DNA from: Rattus norvegicus
Taxonomy: Eukaryota > Chordata > Mammalia > Rodentia > Muridae
NCBI RefSeq assembly: GCF_036323735.1
Contig: NW_026947395.1
Coordinates: 124,001 to 188,000 of the forward strand
Length of the DNA: 64,000 nt
Reading direction: 5' to 3'
Of this stretch, positions 34,985 through 48,391 are shown piece by piece. Below the pieces are notes generated by a model. That model was not told the DNA's origin. It saw only the letters and a list, made by a program, of their open reading frames with translations, and searched no databases. Within the stretch, counting starts at the first letter, position 1; every line of letters starts with the position of its first letter. Made by a program: the position numbers and the translations under genes.

Positions 34985-35800
34985 TTCTTTTCTTGTTGAG
35001 GATAGTTTTCTCTGTCATGGGGTTTTTGTTTTTTCAAATGAGTTTTCAAATTGCTCTTTCTAACTGTATGAAGAAGTGAGTTGGAATTGTGATAGCAATT
35101 GCCTTGAATATGTTGATTGCTTTTGGCAAGTTGGCCATTTTTGCAATATTAACTCTACCAATCCATAAGCATGGAAAATCTTTCCATCTGAGATTTTCTT
35201 CAATTTTTTTCTTCACAGACTTGAAGTACTTGTCATAAAGATCTTTTACTTGCTTGGTTGAAGTGACACTGAGGTATTTTTTATTATTTGTGACTAATGT
35301 GAAAGTTGTCATATCCCTAATTTCTTCTCAACCTGTTTATCCTTGAAGTAGAGGAAGTGTAATGATTTGTTTGCGTTAATTTTATATCCAGGGACTTTAC
35401 TGAAGGTGTTTTTGGCTGAAAGAGTTCTCTGGTTGAATTTTTGGGGTCACTAAAATATACTATCATATCATATACAAATCATGATATTTTCAATTCTTGA
35501 ATTCCCTTTGATCTCCTTTGGTTGTCTAATTTCTGTGAATAAGATTTCTAATGCTATATTAAAAAAGTAAGTGGAGATTGGGCAACCGTTTCTATTCCCA
35601 GATATTTGTTGAATTGCTTCAAGGTTCTCTCCATTTATGTTGATGTTGGGTACTTTTTTTGTAATATTGTTTTTACTATGTTTATGTATGGACCTTGAAT
35701 TTATTATATGTACCAAATCTTTTAACATGAAGAGGTATTGATTGTTTTCATTCTTTGTCACCATCTAACAAGATGATCATTTGTTCCCCCACCCTGTGAG
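34978..35800 (-). mobile_element. L1: Old L1, minus strand, continuation
   Basis: Continuation of the copy at 31005-33215 into the RT region of ORF2. The RT catalytic box reads F-V-Y-D at 35478-35467, so a catalytic Asp has become Tyr. Open pieces at 35312-35046 and 35764-35468 on the minus strand correspond to the region after the RT box and to the RT palm. Confidence 0.85.
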
Positions 35801-35817
35801 TTTGTTTAAATAATTGA

Positions 35818-35955
35818 TTTTTCTACATGCTGACCTCCAGTTGATCCAACACCATTTCTTGAAAATTCTGTCCTTTTTCCATTAAATGGTTTTGGCACAT
35901 TTTTCAAAGATAAAGTGACCATAGGTTTTTGCATTCATTTCTGGATCTCCAGGCT
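35818..35955 (-). mobile_element. L1: Separate short L1 ORF2 fragment, minus strand
   Basis: TTTTTCTACATGCTGACCTCC to TCATTTCTGGATCTCCAG repeats a part of ORF2 already present at about 32980-33110, so it belongs to a different L1 copy or a local rearrangement. Confidence 0.75.
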
Positions 35956-36890
35956 TGGATATCTGGTAAAACTTTCAATTACCATGGATGGAGAAACCAA
36001 GATACTCCATGACAAAGCCAAACTTACAAAACATCTTTGAACAAATCTAACTCTACATAGGAGAGTAGATGGACACTTCCAACACAAGGAAGGAAACTAC
36101 ACCTAGGAAAAATTTGGGAATTAATCTTTCAACAAACCCAAAAGATGATAGCCACACAAACGTAATTCCATTCCTAACAATAAAAATAACAAGAAAGAAC
36201 AATAAATTTTATTTAATATCTCTTATCATCAATGGACTTAGTTCTCCAATAAGAAGATATAAACTAAGGGATTGGATAAATAAAGTGGACCGAACATTTT
36301 GCTGCATACAGGAAACACACCTTACTTATATAGACAGTCACTATCTCAAGGTAAAAGGCTGGAGAGAAATTCCAAGCAAATGGTCCCAAGAAACAAAACA
36401 GAAATAGCCTTTCTTACATTGAATAAAATTGACGTTCAACCAAAGATATCAAAAATGATAAGGAAGGACAAAATAATTGTCAAAGAAAAAATAATACTAA
36501 GATGAACCATCAATTCTGAACAACTGTGTATCAAATGCTAGGGCACCTAAATTCACCAAAAGAAACATCACTAAGACTCAAAGCATATATTGGCGCCAAC
36601 ACAATAATAGTGGGAGACTTCAATACCCAAGTTCATCAATTGACCGTTTGTGGAAAATGAAACTAAATTGATACAGTGAAAATAACAGAAATAATCATCC
36701 AAATGGATTTAGCAGATATTTAAAGAACATTTCATCCTAAACTACAGAATATACCTTTTTTTTTGCACCTAAAAGTAACTTCTCCAAACTTACCATATAC
36801 TCTGTCACTAAACAGGTCCCTATAGATACCAGAATACTGAAATAATCCCATGCACCCTATCAGATTATCATGGACTAGTGCTGGTCTTCA
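35956..36890 (+). mobile_element. L1: L1 fragment, plus strand (ORF1 end and ORF2 start)
   Basis: It covers the C-terminal end of ORF1 (35956-36170) and the N-terminal endonuclease part of ORF2 (36180-36890). The frame at 36069-36407 contains the endonuclease block ending FCCIQETHL, which includes the active-site Glu, before a frameshift. Truncated at both ends. Confidence 0.85.
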
Positions 36891-37320
36891 ATACTTTCTT
36901 ATTTTTATATTTGTTTTTATTATTAATATTTGCTTAATGTGGTATTTTTGAAACACCAGCTTTCTTGATAGTTTGGCACTATGAAATCTAGGTTGGGTTT
37001 AGCCTAGTAGTAATCCTTCCATTTTGCCTCTATAGTAGCAAGAGAGAGAGCTCCATTCCATTCTTGGGTATATTCTACATTTTGAGTGAACATTTTGGGC
37101 ACACTGTGCATTTAATGGTTTTCATCTTTTCTTAAATATATATTATTATTATCTCATCTTACAAATTTGTAGTTTGATAATTACATTTTAATATCATGGT
37201 TCCTGAATGGATCTTTTGATCTCATTTTGTTTATATGTTATCTCCATTTTAAATGGATTTTCCTTTGTGAATATTTTCTGTCTTTAAGTATGTTTTTGTC
37301 TTTATGTGATTTTATTATTG
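36891..37320. other. Unassigned AT-rich sequence
   Basis: No gene or family recognised. Confidence 0.5.
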
Positions 37321-38050
37321 TTTATCAATGAAAAAATGCAATTTATTTACACCAGCAGCCTTACAGGAAGGGGAACACAAGAGTTAGTTAGATATTTGTA
37401 TAATATGGGTTACTTATTAAAAAATAAAAATCTATGAAACAAAGGACAGTGATGAATTTCACACTATCCTCCCCCAATGTTCCCAGCATACAATAATTCC
37501 CAGTAATGGCCTGAGGTCATCTGCTGTTGGGAATAGTTGATGGAAGAATAAACCCACAAACCACAGAATATTTAAAGAAAAACTTTCTTCCATACACACA
37601 GATACATAATAGTATTACAGGGAGGTCAATACAATTAATTGAAGAAGATGAGAAGAGGAATGTTGTGAGGACAAGGAAAGAATTTAAACCACTGTCAACT
37701 ATACAATGGTGGTTTGTGTGCCAGAACAATAACAGCTGGACTGGACCCACCTTTTATCTACACAGAGTGTGGAGCTATGGTCCTATTGGAAACAATGAAG
37801 ACAGAACCCAAAACAATAGCAAAAGGAGGAATTAATATAAGCAATCCGGTGATGCAAACTACCAAAGACATGTTTATGTTCCAACCAGAAATCGCAGGAA
37901 AACTAAAGTCATATTTGAGCGCCCCATCTAAAGACAAGAGTGAGCGAGCCATGGCCTTTCTCCCTTTCATATTTTTCAAGTACTTTACAGAAATAAGAAT
38001 CTCAGACTGCTTTGTCCATGATTTATGAAAGGGTTTTCTAGGCGTCATGT
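37321..38050. other. Unrecognised stretch with open frames on both strands
   Basis: Open stretches: plus strand 37527-37835 (102 codons) and 37714-38028 (104 codons, different frame); minus strand 38048-37758 (96 codons, with a hydrophobic run near residues 58-85) and 37750-37517 (77 codons). No domain is recognised. The frames overlap on opposite strands, so at most one can be real. No start context or splice signals stand out. It may be a decayed processed sequence or chance. Confidence 0.3.
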
Positions 38051-39149
38051 ATTAAGAAATCATTTAAAAGTATTTTTAGCTCCTGACACGGTTTTATTAA
38101 AGTTCTCAAACTTCTTGGACTAAGATTCCAAAGTGTAACTAGGCCAACCCTGAGCTGTAAAACTATGACAAGGCAACAATAACAGATATTTTCATGGCCC
38201 AAGCACTATAGCACTGTACTATTGAGTAGAGTGATCCAAATTAATTCAAACAGCTCAAGAGAGAAGCAGAAAAAGGTTAGAAAAGTGATGAAGAATCAAC
38301 ACCTTGCTTGTGTATGCCAGCAATTATGGTTCTGCAGTAAGTCCTAAGAGGCAGTATCCAAGTAGCAAGGGGAGGAAAGGACTAAGGACAAGACAGGGAG
38401 AAAAACTAGCATGGCACATATATGGAAGAGAAAAACTGAAAATGTCCTGTAATTTAAAAAAAAAGATTTTTTCATTATTTTCTCATTCCAATCAAAAGAG
38501 ACATCCATGAATGATTCTCCTCTAAGGCTTCCATAAAAGAGGTAAAACGAAAAAGAACATAAACATTGAAAGTTTGAAAATAAAACAAAAGTAAAAGAAC
38601 TTGTGTACGTTTCAGAGCAGGAACACTGAAAATGCACTAAATCTGGTCAAGATGAAACGTAGAGTGGGAAGCAGGAATTAGAATTAAGAGCTGCAAGAGA
38701 TAGGCAGGTGAGCAGTGACAGGAACATGGCCAGGCCTGAGAGATAAGGCTGGATCTTTACAGGGACACAGAATGAGGTAAGAAAACATTTCAAATAAAGC
38801 AGCACCTTTCCTTTCTGCTCACCTCAGTAATCCCATCCTCTAATATCCCCCATTGAAGGACTAAAATAGAAGAGTTGTGGTATGTATGTCACTCACTTCC
38901 CATTTACTTTTAACCCTGCCTCCAAAGTCAGGAAATCCAAACTTTCTAACTTCCAGGAACAAAAATACAGCCCCAGGTATAAGGAGGTCCTGAGGGCCAA
39001 ATGACAAACTGCAGTTAGTGAGAGTAGAGAATATGGAGATGTCTCATTCAACATAGCAGAAGTGTGACGGCCCAAGCTAAGAAAGGAAAAGGCAACCATA
39101 TCAGGTAAACAAGGTCTGCTTCTCATAGCATTAAACTCATTTATATTAT
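38051..39149. other. Unassigned sequence
   Basis: No gene or repeat family recognised. Several short open frames are without features. Confidence 0.45.
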
Positions 39150-39385
39150 TCATTCCTTATAAAAGAAATACTTTATTTGGGCTTATAAACCAGAATATCA
39201 GAGTCAGTGATTGATGATATCAGAGCAAAGATATACAGGCAGAGGTTGCTGACCATAAGCGGAAGGTGGAGAAAACTAGATTGAAATAGCTTCAATCCTT
39301 TGGAACTTCAAAGCCTACCCCGAACAACATACCTCCTGCAACAAGGACATACCACCTAGTGAGGTTACAATTTTTGGGCATTTAC
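39150..39385 (-). repeat. Possible old interspersed repeat
   Basis: ACTTTATTTGGGCTTATAAA, then AGAGGTTGCTGACCATAAGC, CAAAGCCTACCCC and CCTGCAACAAGGACATACCA resemble in order a common rodent dispersed sequence that I cannot name with certainty. Confidence 0.3.
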
Positions 39386-41769
39386 ATTATTCTTAACTAC
39401 ACTTAGTCAAATCAATTCCCAGCTCAATCTTCATTTTGAATGAAGCTGATTTTCCTGCAAAGTGGCTCTACCATCTTCTCTTCCTAATATTGGCTTTCAT
39501 CATGGGGATAATAGATGATTCTGGATGCATAGGGGATGTTTTTATTCCTATATATCACTCCATATACGTACTATTATGTGTACTGACATTTCAATGAGTT
39601 TCATTTGGAGAAGGTATAAATGGTTTAGCTTATATATATGCTTTCAACCTCTATTAACATCTTTTAGAAAATATCAAATATCCATTCTTGGTTAATAATT
39701 TCTTCTCTCATATGATAAAAAAATAAAATTTTACTCTAATCAAAATAATTCTCTATTATTTTAATATTGAAAGATACAGAAGAATATTAAGATAATGTGG
39801 AATATTAAATCAGCTGATCTGCATGTTCATTAATTAAGAACAACTAGAATCATTGATATGTTTTTGGAACATAATATAGTAACAAATACAAAAGCATTGA
39901 ATAAATAATGGCAGAAGACGAGTGTCATCATCTAAAATGTACCTTACCTTCAGATCCAGTGTTTTCTTTCATGTAGCAAGAATTCAATTTACCTACTCTT
40001 CCTCAGTATTTTTCAAACTCTCATTGACTCTAATTTCAAAGCTGTATCCTATAACTAGCATGATTGTTAAATTTCAAACCAAGAACAGTGCATGTGTCAA
40101 TCATTTTCCGCCTTTCCTTATTTGTGTTTTATTCTGTTCCCAAAGGCCATGTTGTGTTGAAGTTATGAAGAATTTCTTGCTCCTTTGATGAAAATTTTCT
40201 GAAAGCATAGATTATTCATATTTGTAAAATACTGTTGATATGTTTAATAGTACTGGATATTATAGTTAAAATCATCTGGATTAGGAATTTTTGCATGTAT
40301 ATCATAACACACTAAAATACTAAAGATTAAAAGTAGAAGAGCTAGAATTTATCACATGTTTTTACTCTTCTAGGGTTTGTAAATTAACAAAATCTGAAAA
40401 ATGACTTCTTTCTGTGAAATTCACATTCATGAGCTATTAAATTCTAATCAAAGAGTGTGTCAGCACCAATTAAATTGGATTAAATTATAATTGCAATACA
40501 AAATGTTTGTAGTAAGTATATGGGCAAATAATTTGTCTGAATATACTAAATAAGCATGTAATATAATCATAGGTTTGCTCTTCATTAAATAAGTACTCCC
40601 ATTTATAACTTAAAAAATACAGATATTAAAGTGAGTTTTGTTATATAACAGCTAATAATGGTCTTAGTAATGGATTAAATCACCAAACAATGAACAGTAA
40701 GTAGGAATGTCTAGTGAGTTAGAGGTTCTTTCAAGCATCTTCAAGGGGCTAAAATAAATTCCTTTATAATTCTCCTAAATCCACTTATCATGAAATATTC
40801 CACATCAGAGTAAATAACACCAACATCTTTTCTTTTGCTCAAAAAAAGACATTGGCTTTCTTTTCTTCCTGCCCACACCACACTCATTCTTCTACCAAAC
40901 ACAACAATTTCCAACATAGCTCTCTGATATGACTCTTTTTCATTATCACTGACAGTACTTCCAGATAGACTTCAAAAACATCCTTAAAATTATTCTCTGT
41001 ATCATCTCATAATACATAAGTAACCAGAGTCCCTTCTATATACATTGTGAGTTAAACAAACTTATTTAAAACTGTTCAATGATTTCTAAGACATTTACAG
41101 TAAATAAAAATTATATGTCTAATACTTTTCCTATATTCCCATATGAGACATTGCCTAAGCTTCAGCTTTATTTGGACCGCTCTTCTATCTCTTAGTCAAT
41201 ACAAACTACTATCATATTTACTTTTTGGAAATGTCAAGCTCTTTGTCCTTTTATCATCCTTCTATTTACTGTGATTTTGCCCAAAATATAGATCAACTAT
41301 ATTTCATCTAATCTAACTTAAATGTCACTTCCTTATGACAATCTCCATGACCATATTTTTAAAATAGATTCTTCAACTACTTGCATACTATCAACTGTAA
41401 CAGACTCATTTATGAATTCATTTCTTTCTTTTTCTTGAACTATAATGCAATTTTTATAAAAGAAAGTTCATAATACATTTTATTCATTCCTAATCTATAC
41501 CACTATTATGGACCTGATACAGTAATGGAGACTTATTATTTATTACATGATCCAGTAAGTTTCAAAAATAAACTTTATACTATTCTTCATTTTAATAAAT
41601 ATGCATCCCATTCATTGGTTAGTCCAACATGTAGTAATTATGTGAATTCTTCAATATATTACAATTCAATGACCTAGTTGACATTGCCTATATATTTTAA
41701 TTTGTCACAGATAGTCTGTGTCATATTCAACACAATACTGTGTTCACTGAGCAATTATCTCATCTGGCA
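39386..41769. other. Unassigned AT-rich sequence
   Basis: No gene, SINE or L1 piece recognised over 2.4 kb. The 88-codon open frame at 39922-40188 has no recognisable domain. Confidence 0.5.
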
Positions 41770-41974
41770 ATATATTTGACATGAAAGAATGAGATCCCAT
41801 GAGGAAATAGATGGACTTCCAGGAGTGCTGACACACTCAAGAGCACAGGAGAGACTTCTTCTCAGAGGTAACTTCCTGGAGTGCTCAGAACCCACGAATG
41901 GAGGTGTAGTCTGTTACAGCATACTTTTGTTTCTATCTATTCCATATAGCTGAACCTGATCCACAGTTCTTGGT
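41770..41974 (+). mobile_element. Possible L1 5'-UTR remnant
   Basis: GACTTCCAGGAGTGCTGACA and TCCTGGAGTGCTCAGAACCC resemble L1 5'-UTR composition, and the piece sits directly 5' of an L1 ORF1 fragment. It could instead be an outlying part of the ~29-bp array, which shares C/T-rich phrases. Confidence 0.4.
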
Positions 41975-42715
41975 ACACAAAAAACTCCTAACCCAAAACA
42001 TCCGGAAAATCCCAGACAAAATGACAAGATAAAACCTAAGGATAATAGGTATAGTAGAGAATGAAGACTCCCACTTTGAAGGGTCAGTAAATATCTTCAA
42101 CAAAATTATAGTAGAAACCTTCCCTAACCTAAAGAAAGAGACAACCTTACACGTACAAAATTCAAAGAGAACTCCCAAAAATTTGGAGCAGAAAATAAAT
42201 TTCTTCCATCACATAATAGTTAAAATATAAAGTACACAAAACAAAGAAAAAATATTAAAACCAGTAAGGGAAAAAAGGTTGAGTTACATAAAAAGGGAGA
42301 CCAATCAGTATTCCACACTTCTTAAAATAGACTATGAAAGCTATCAGGTCCTGGGCATATATCACACAGATCATAAATGAACAAAAATGTCATCCCAGGC
42401 TGCTATAAAACCTCTCAACTACCATAGATGGAGATTCCAAGATATGCCATGACAAGAGTAAATTTCCACAATATCTTTCCACAAATCCAGTCCTACAAAA
42501 GATGAAAGGTGGAAAATTCCAGTACAAGGCAGGAAACTACACCCAGAAAAAGAAAGAACACAATCTACTTTTAAAACACAAAAGAAGATAATGTAGGTAG
42601 CCACAGAAACATAATTCGACATCTAACAAGAAAAATAATAGACAAATCCAATCATTTGTCTCTGATATCATTAAACATCAAAGGACTCAAATGCCCCTGA
42701 AACGACATACACTAG
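41975..42715 (+). mobile_element. L1: L1 fragment, plus strand (mid ORF1 to ORF2 start)
   Basis: CTAACCCAAAACATCCGG to CATCAAAGGACTCAAATGCCCC is collinear with 3750-4430 of the L1 at 3.0-7.2 kb. It covers the middle and end of ORF1 and the first codons of ORF2. Stops and frameshifts are abundant. Its right end abuts the ~29-bp tandem array. Confidence 0.8.
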
Positions 42716-45700
42716 AAATCAACTGCCCTGGAATAGAAACACTTTATTCTTCCTCTGTCTGCAATGGAGGGGTCAGAGACATAGCTATCTGATGGAACGA
42801 AATCTACAATTGACCTTGTGACTGAGGAGTGTCTCAAAAAGTCAGCCTCTGCTGTAGTGTACCTGAAACTGAATCCTTGTGAACAAGAATCCATAGGAGA
42901 CTCTCACTTTGTTCGTGGCTGACTCAGGTATACCATTCAACTAATAAAGACCAGAACTTGTTCCTCAAACCTTATTGCATAGCCAATACAACTTTGACCC
43001 CCAAAAATCTCCAAGAACAATGGATTGACGTCCCATGGCCAATGAATAAAAGTTCCACCCTGGATCCAAGGCCACTTATCTAAGATACTCACCAGAAAGG
43101 TAAATATCCCTCACACCCATACCTGTGCTGCTAATAGTAAGTTTAAAAAAGGATTAGAGACAGTGACTTCACACAAGATTTCAGAATAAACCTCAGATTG
43201 CTGTCACGTCTGTAGTGGAGTCCTTGGAGATAAGAATTTTCTGGAGTTCTCTGAAAATGTAGAGGCCTGGAGTGATGGGATCATTGTTTTTTATAGAAGG
43301 TAATCATGGATTTTCCCCTACTATCAAACCAGATTAAGACTTTTCTCCTTTCAAAAACATTGATATTTTTTATAGGCCTTAGAGTTACCCATTTGACAAA
43401 ATGGTCTCTCAGAACCATCCCTTCTGCTTGGGGCCCATGGGATATTTTACCTCGGACCAAGGAGCATTGATCCCTCTGGTGAAGGTTCACTGAAATCCAA
43501 AAGGAGGGAGCAAATCCTGGAATCTTATGCTACTTCCTTGAGTAAAGTCACATGATATGTTGTGAAGTCATCAGTCTGGTGCTCATTTCGTTTTGGTTGA
43601 ATATACTTTTAGGGGGCAATCATGCTTAGGACACCTCAACTTTTCATGAATCATGTAATCTATATTCAGGCTCTTGCATATTCAGCTAAAGATGTGGATA
43701 TGCTAGACTGTGAGGTATCATTAGAAGATGATGCAATGCTAGGACCTCCTGAGCTATTGTAAGCAATTTAATTTTTTCTCAAATACAAGGGGAATATGAA
43801 TACTCTAATCAATTCTCCTGCTACAGGGGCATCAGCAACTCATCTTTACTTGGTGGTACTCATCCATTCTTTCTTTGATTAAGGAGGCATCATGTGTTAT
43901 CCCTGAAGGAAAGGTTACTTCAGATCATTCTAGTTTGTCCAAAGTAGGTTTAGATATTAATTTAGGGTGAGGAAACCCACACTAGTTCCTGATATTATGG
44001 ACTGTGCCACAGATATGTTTCCTAATTTTTCCCAGGTTTCTCCTTCAGTTCAAGGTAAACTTGGGTTTCAATTGGGATGCAATGAAGAGCCCCTGAAAAA
44101 CATATTCTGCAAAGTAAGATGAATATATTCTACTTTCTTTGAATAAGAAAATCTAGCAATGCCCTGTAAGTTGAAAGGGGCTTAATACAAATTATTTTGA
44201 TGAAGAACATACAGAGAAGGAAATGAAATGAAATCTCACACAGTTTTTTTTTTCTTAAGGAAACTTTAAATTAATATCCCCTGACAATGGTTTTTCCGAG
44301 AATCCACTTCTATCCATAGGATCTCAGTTCTATTCTTCTAAGAGGTCTTAATGTTTCCTTTCTTACCTGGGTGGCCAGGCATAGATAAATGTTTGAAGGA
44401 ATGGAAGACCACGTGGACATGATGTCCTCAGACATGTCAGTGCAAATCTGAGCCCTAACCTAAGTTCTGCCTTTAAGGTTTTTCACATAAAATGGAGCAG
44501 TTTCATCTTTGTTGTCGATGATTATCCTGCTTCTGAACAGCTTGTGCAAAACATAAATCCAGATATTACCACCCAATATGTAAGAGCAAATTCCCTAATT
44601 TCTGGCCAGCACGCCTCAGAGTACCCCGACCCATAGTTATTCTGGACTGTGAAAACAGTTGCACTTGACTGCCTTCTTCCAGTACCCAAGGTAAACTTTT
44701 GCCTGAAGGATTCTGTGACCTTCTCACTCTTCCCAATCCTCCTAAAATGTTCTCTCTGAATAATGGGCCCTTGACTTTCCAACAAAGTAGTCGTATCCCT
44801 AACTGATTAAACATATTTACAAAAGTGACTCCTTCTATAATCCAATGACTCTGCTCCACTCCGGTTTGAAGTCCCAGAGTCGTAGTTTAGAATCAGAGTA
44901 TATAAACCTTGCAAACTGCAATAAGACAAATCAATAAAAATGTAATAATTTCAACATTTCTGCTTAGATCTTAACAGCTGAACAAACCAGAAGAATTAAC
45001 CTAGCCAGAAAAAATTATCCAAAGCCTTTGGCAGAAGAAATATGTTCCTGTCTTTTCTCTCCTGCATTAACAGAAATTATGAATATATAAACCTCTGAAT
45101 GAGAATTTGAAACTTATGATTACGGCTGGAAACTTTATCCACTGTATAAGGTACCAGGAAGCTTTTCTCTTGACAGAAGTGTGTATGACACCTATATACA
45201 CTATGCCTGAAGAAGTTTCTCTTCATTTTCAATAGGGCTTTAGAGTTTTCCTCTCTTACATGGGGTTCACTTTACCCAGTGTTAACTTACTCCTTCTGAT
45301 TATATTGTAGAGCATGTCAGTACTCGCCTAAGTATAGCATTGCCCTAGACCCTTTATGATAAAGGGGCTTAAAACCTGTTTGAAGCCTGACATGGGCCTT
45401 TTATTTTCCTATACCCATCAAGTGGTGTTGTCTTTTCTCCTTAAAGGTCTGCCAGACCTAGGGAGTGTTATACCTCGCATCCTACATGAAAGACCATCTA
45501 GCATTCGTTGTCTTTCCAGTAAGATTGTGGGCCAATTGTCTACTTCAATCCACTAAGTCGATTTTAGACCCTCAGCTTCTGCGAATGGGGGCTAGGGAAA
45601 TGAAATTCTATTGAAAGGGCTCTAAAAATTATTCTCAGTGCACATCAATTGTCTCAGAACTCCTCCCTGTGTACTATGTTAATTTTGGAGTACCTGTGGA

Positions 45701-47654
45701 ACTAAAGAATTACTAGAGCTGCCCTTCGGCCCATGCCACTCAACACCCCTATAAAGAAAGTTTGCTTAAAACTAACCTCTTTATTCAATGTATTCATACA
45801 ACACATATGCAAACAATGGTATCTTATATTTCTCTGCTTCTAAATCCTAGTTCAGAAGACACAAAGCTAAATTGACTCTTATACCATGTGCCTTAAAGTA
45901 GGTCATCAAAATATTCCTATATTTTATTCACATATGTTTGCAGCTGAACACATCCTTGAAGAAACATCACCGCTTCCTGAACCACTTATACTTTTGTTGT
46001 GACCATTGCCTGGACTAAAAGATATATATGTATACATACAGGGAACATACTTAGAAGTTACTGAAACAGAGTCAGAACATTCCTCAAGGCCCAGTGTAGC
46101 CGATAACCTTCCCCTGCTGACCATGGGTGAAGTTGATAATTCTTTTCTTCAAAATATGACTAGGGTACTCCACATTGTGAACCAATACATTCAGGATTTC
46201 ACTTTAGCTAAAGATCTTCTCAGAACTTCCCATTCTGTAAATCTGTTCTCAGAAATCTCCTGTTCTGAGATACATCCTAGACTCATTCCTCTTTGAAGAG
46301 GCCCTGAGAACTACCCTGAACGATGATGTGACTCCTTCCCCATCAGTGTGGCCTTGGATCTTGCTCACCTCTTGATGGTGTACACTGCCTTTGACCAAAT
46401 GAAACTCACACATTGCTTTATTCACAAGGTGACATGAGACATGCTTTTTCAAATAATAGTGTGCCAAAGCTTGTATTCTAAAGCAGTCCCTCATGACTTT
46501 GAATTACCTCACATGGATATACTCTAAATAATAGAGAATCAAGGCTTTTACCTTTTACCATTGTGGATAGGGAAATATGTTCTTCCATCGGGTTTGAGGT
46601 CCCAGGTCCTATATATAGAATCATTGATTGATTCCAATCAAGCCAATCACTAGAAATCAAGAGCACCCTTTGTTGCTACCCATATATGGACATATTAAGA
46701 CAAACTGAATGAGCAACAGATCCAGAGACAGTCATCCAAGCTGTTTAAAAAAGGCTTGGGTTGTTACCTAAACTTCCCCAGATTTAATACAAGATGTAAA
46801 ATTTCTACCAACTAAAGAAGTATAGAAATTGAAGGGCATTGTTGGAGAAAATCCTTCACCAAATCAGGTTACAATGACATCCATGTGTCACAGGATGTTT
46901 CATGCTACCAACCCCAACTCCAAGGGTTTTCTAACACATACCATTGCACAATCAGATCTCAAAGTTTTCTCTTTCTTACAGGCGTCGAGATCTTCCTTTT
47001 TCCCTCAGTTACCTAAGTCATTGAACAGAATGTCAGACCTCCCTCCTACAACTGAGCCTACTCTACTCATTCCCTGGTTGCCTTATGTCTTCTCAAGTAC
47101 TCATATAAAGGAAAGACCACCAAATTTTGATTATTTGAAAGTGGGCAGAAGTCACTTCACTTCTGACTAAAGAGGCCCCATGGTCTCATGGCATACCTCT
47201 GTAGAAGCCAGAATCAGATTCAATAACATGTATTTCAATGTAGTACAAAATGGGACCTTCAACCACAAAAACTATAGGCAGTCAGTTCATGGCCAAGGGT
47301 GTATATGCTATGGAATGATGCTCACGAGATATGTCAGGTTTGGCTCCTAAGGGCAAGTCTCATTGATTCCATCTATACTTGTGAGGAGTTTCAGTTGTAG
47401 CCTCTAGCTCTGGAAGTCCCAAGAGCATCACTTAATTACAAGGACATCTTATACCTGATTTAAACTCATTTTACTTAAGTGCCAATCTTGACCAAGATTA
47501 CCAGGCAATCCTGATTGCGATTTCGCAGTGGGACATCATAAGATACTTGTTGTAGATCAGAGGGCAGAGTATAGAAAGCTAAAATTAACATATATGCAAT
47601 CTTACTACAGATGGTTGTCAGAAATGCAATTTTTCCATCTCTCATTTATGGATG

Positions 47655-47706
47655 TGTACACATGTACACTTATACTTATATATATATCATATGCACATAT
47701 ATACAT

Positions 47707-47744
<38 letters not shown>

Positions 47745-47813
47745 CACACACATTATACATAATATATATACATCATATGTATACATTTACACATCTTATT
47801 TATACACATATGA

Positions 47814-47845
<32 letters not shown>
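47655..47845 (+). repeat. (TA)n/(CA)n microsatellite
   Basis: Compound tract with a pure CA run (47707-47733) and TA-rich flanks to 47842. It has grown within the ~29-bp array. Confidence 0.95.
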
Positions 47846-47846
<1 letters not shown>

Positions 47847-48341
47847 CGATGGAGCATCAGAGTTCAGATAATCACTTACCCTGATGGAAGAGCATGCTAA
47901 TGGAAACTGGAAAGAATAATCGGAAGAAAATTAAGCAATACCATACTGTTTTCCCACCACCAAAGGTGAGCTAGAATTTTTCCTTCTTCACAGTTAGGTG
48001 ACTAGATCTTGGTAAATGGTTAAAAATGGCCAGGAACTTTCTTGTTTAGCAAAGCAGTTCAGGATGACTCCATAAGTTGCAGTTATGAACACAGGTTACT
48101 AAAACTGCACCTATTTCCTAGCCATCTCAACACCATCCCCTTTAGATGAAGGGGAATCAGCACTTCACTTTGATTGGTGGCCTTCAGGTCTTTATTTTTT
48201 GACAAATAATACTTTACACCATCCCCTTCTGTATAAGATCTGTTATAAGAAGGACTGGAGTTTACTATTGAGATCTCATATTTTTTTTTTTTTTTGCCCA
48301 AGAGGACCAAGATTAAAGAGTCCTTAGAGCATACTCAACCT

Positions 48342-48391
48342 TCTAATAGGGAGCTTTAGTTCAAGTATAACCCTCTAATAGGGAGCTTTAG
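48342..48391 (+). repeat. Local 32-bp-offset duplication within the array
   Basis: TCTAATAGGGAGCTTTAG occurs at 48342-48359 and 48374-48391 without mismatch. It is the only clearly recent unit duplication I see in the array. Confidence 0.9.

Noticed and set aside
46249..46666. Minus-strand open frames within the ~29-bp array
   Set aside because: Low stop density follows from array composition; no domain and no agreement between neighbouring units.
47528..47884. 118- and 86-codon frames rich in Thr/His/Tyr/Ile
   Set aside because: Mostly translated (CA)n/(TA)n microsatellite.
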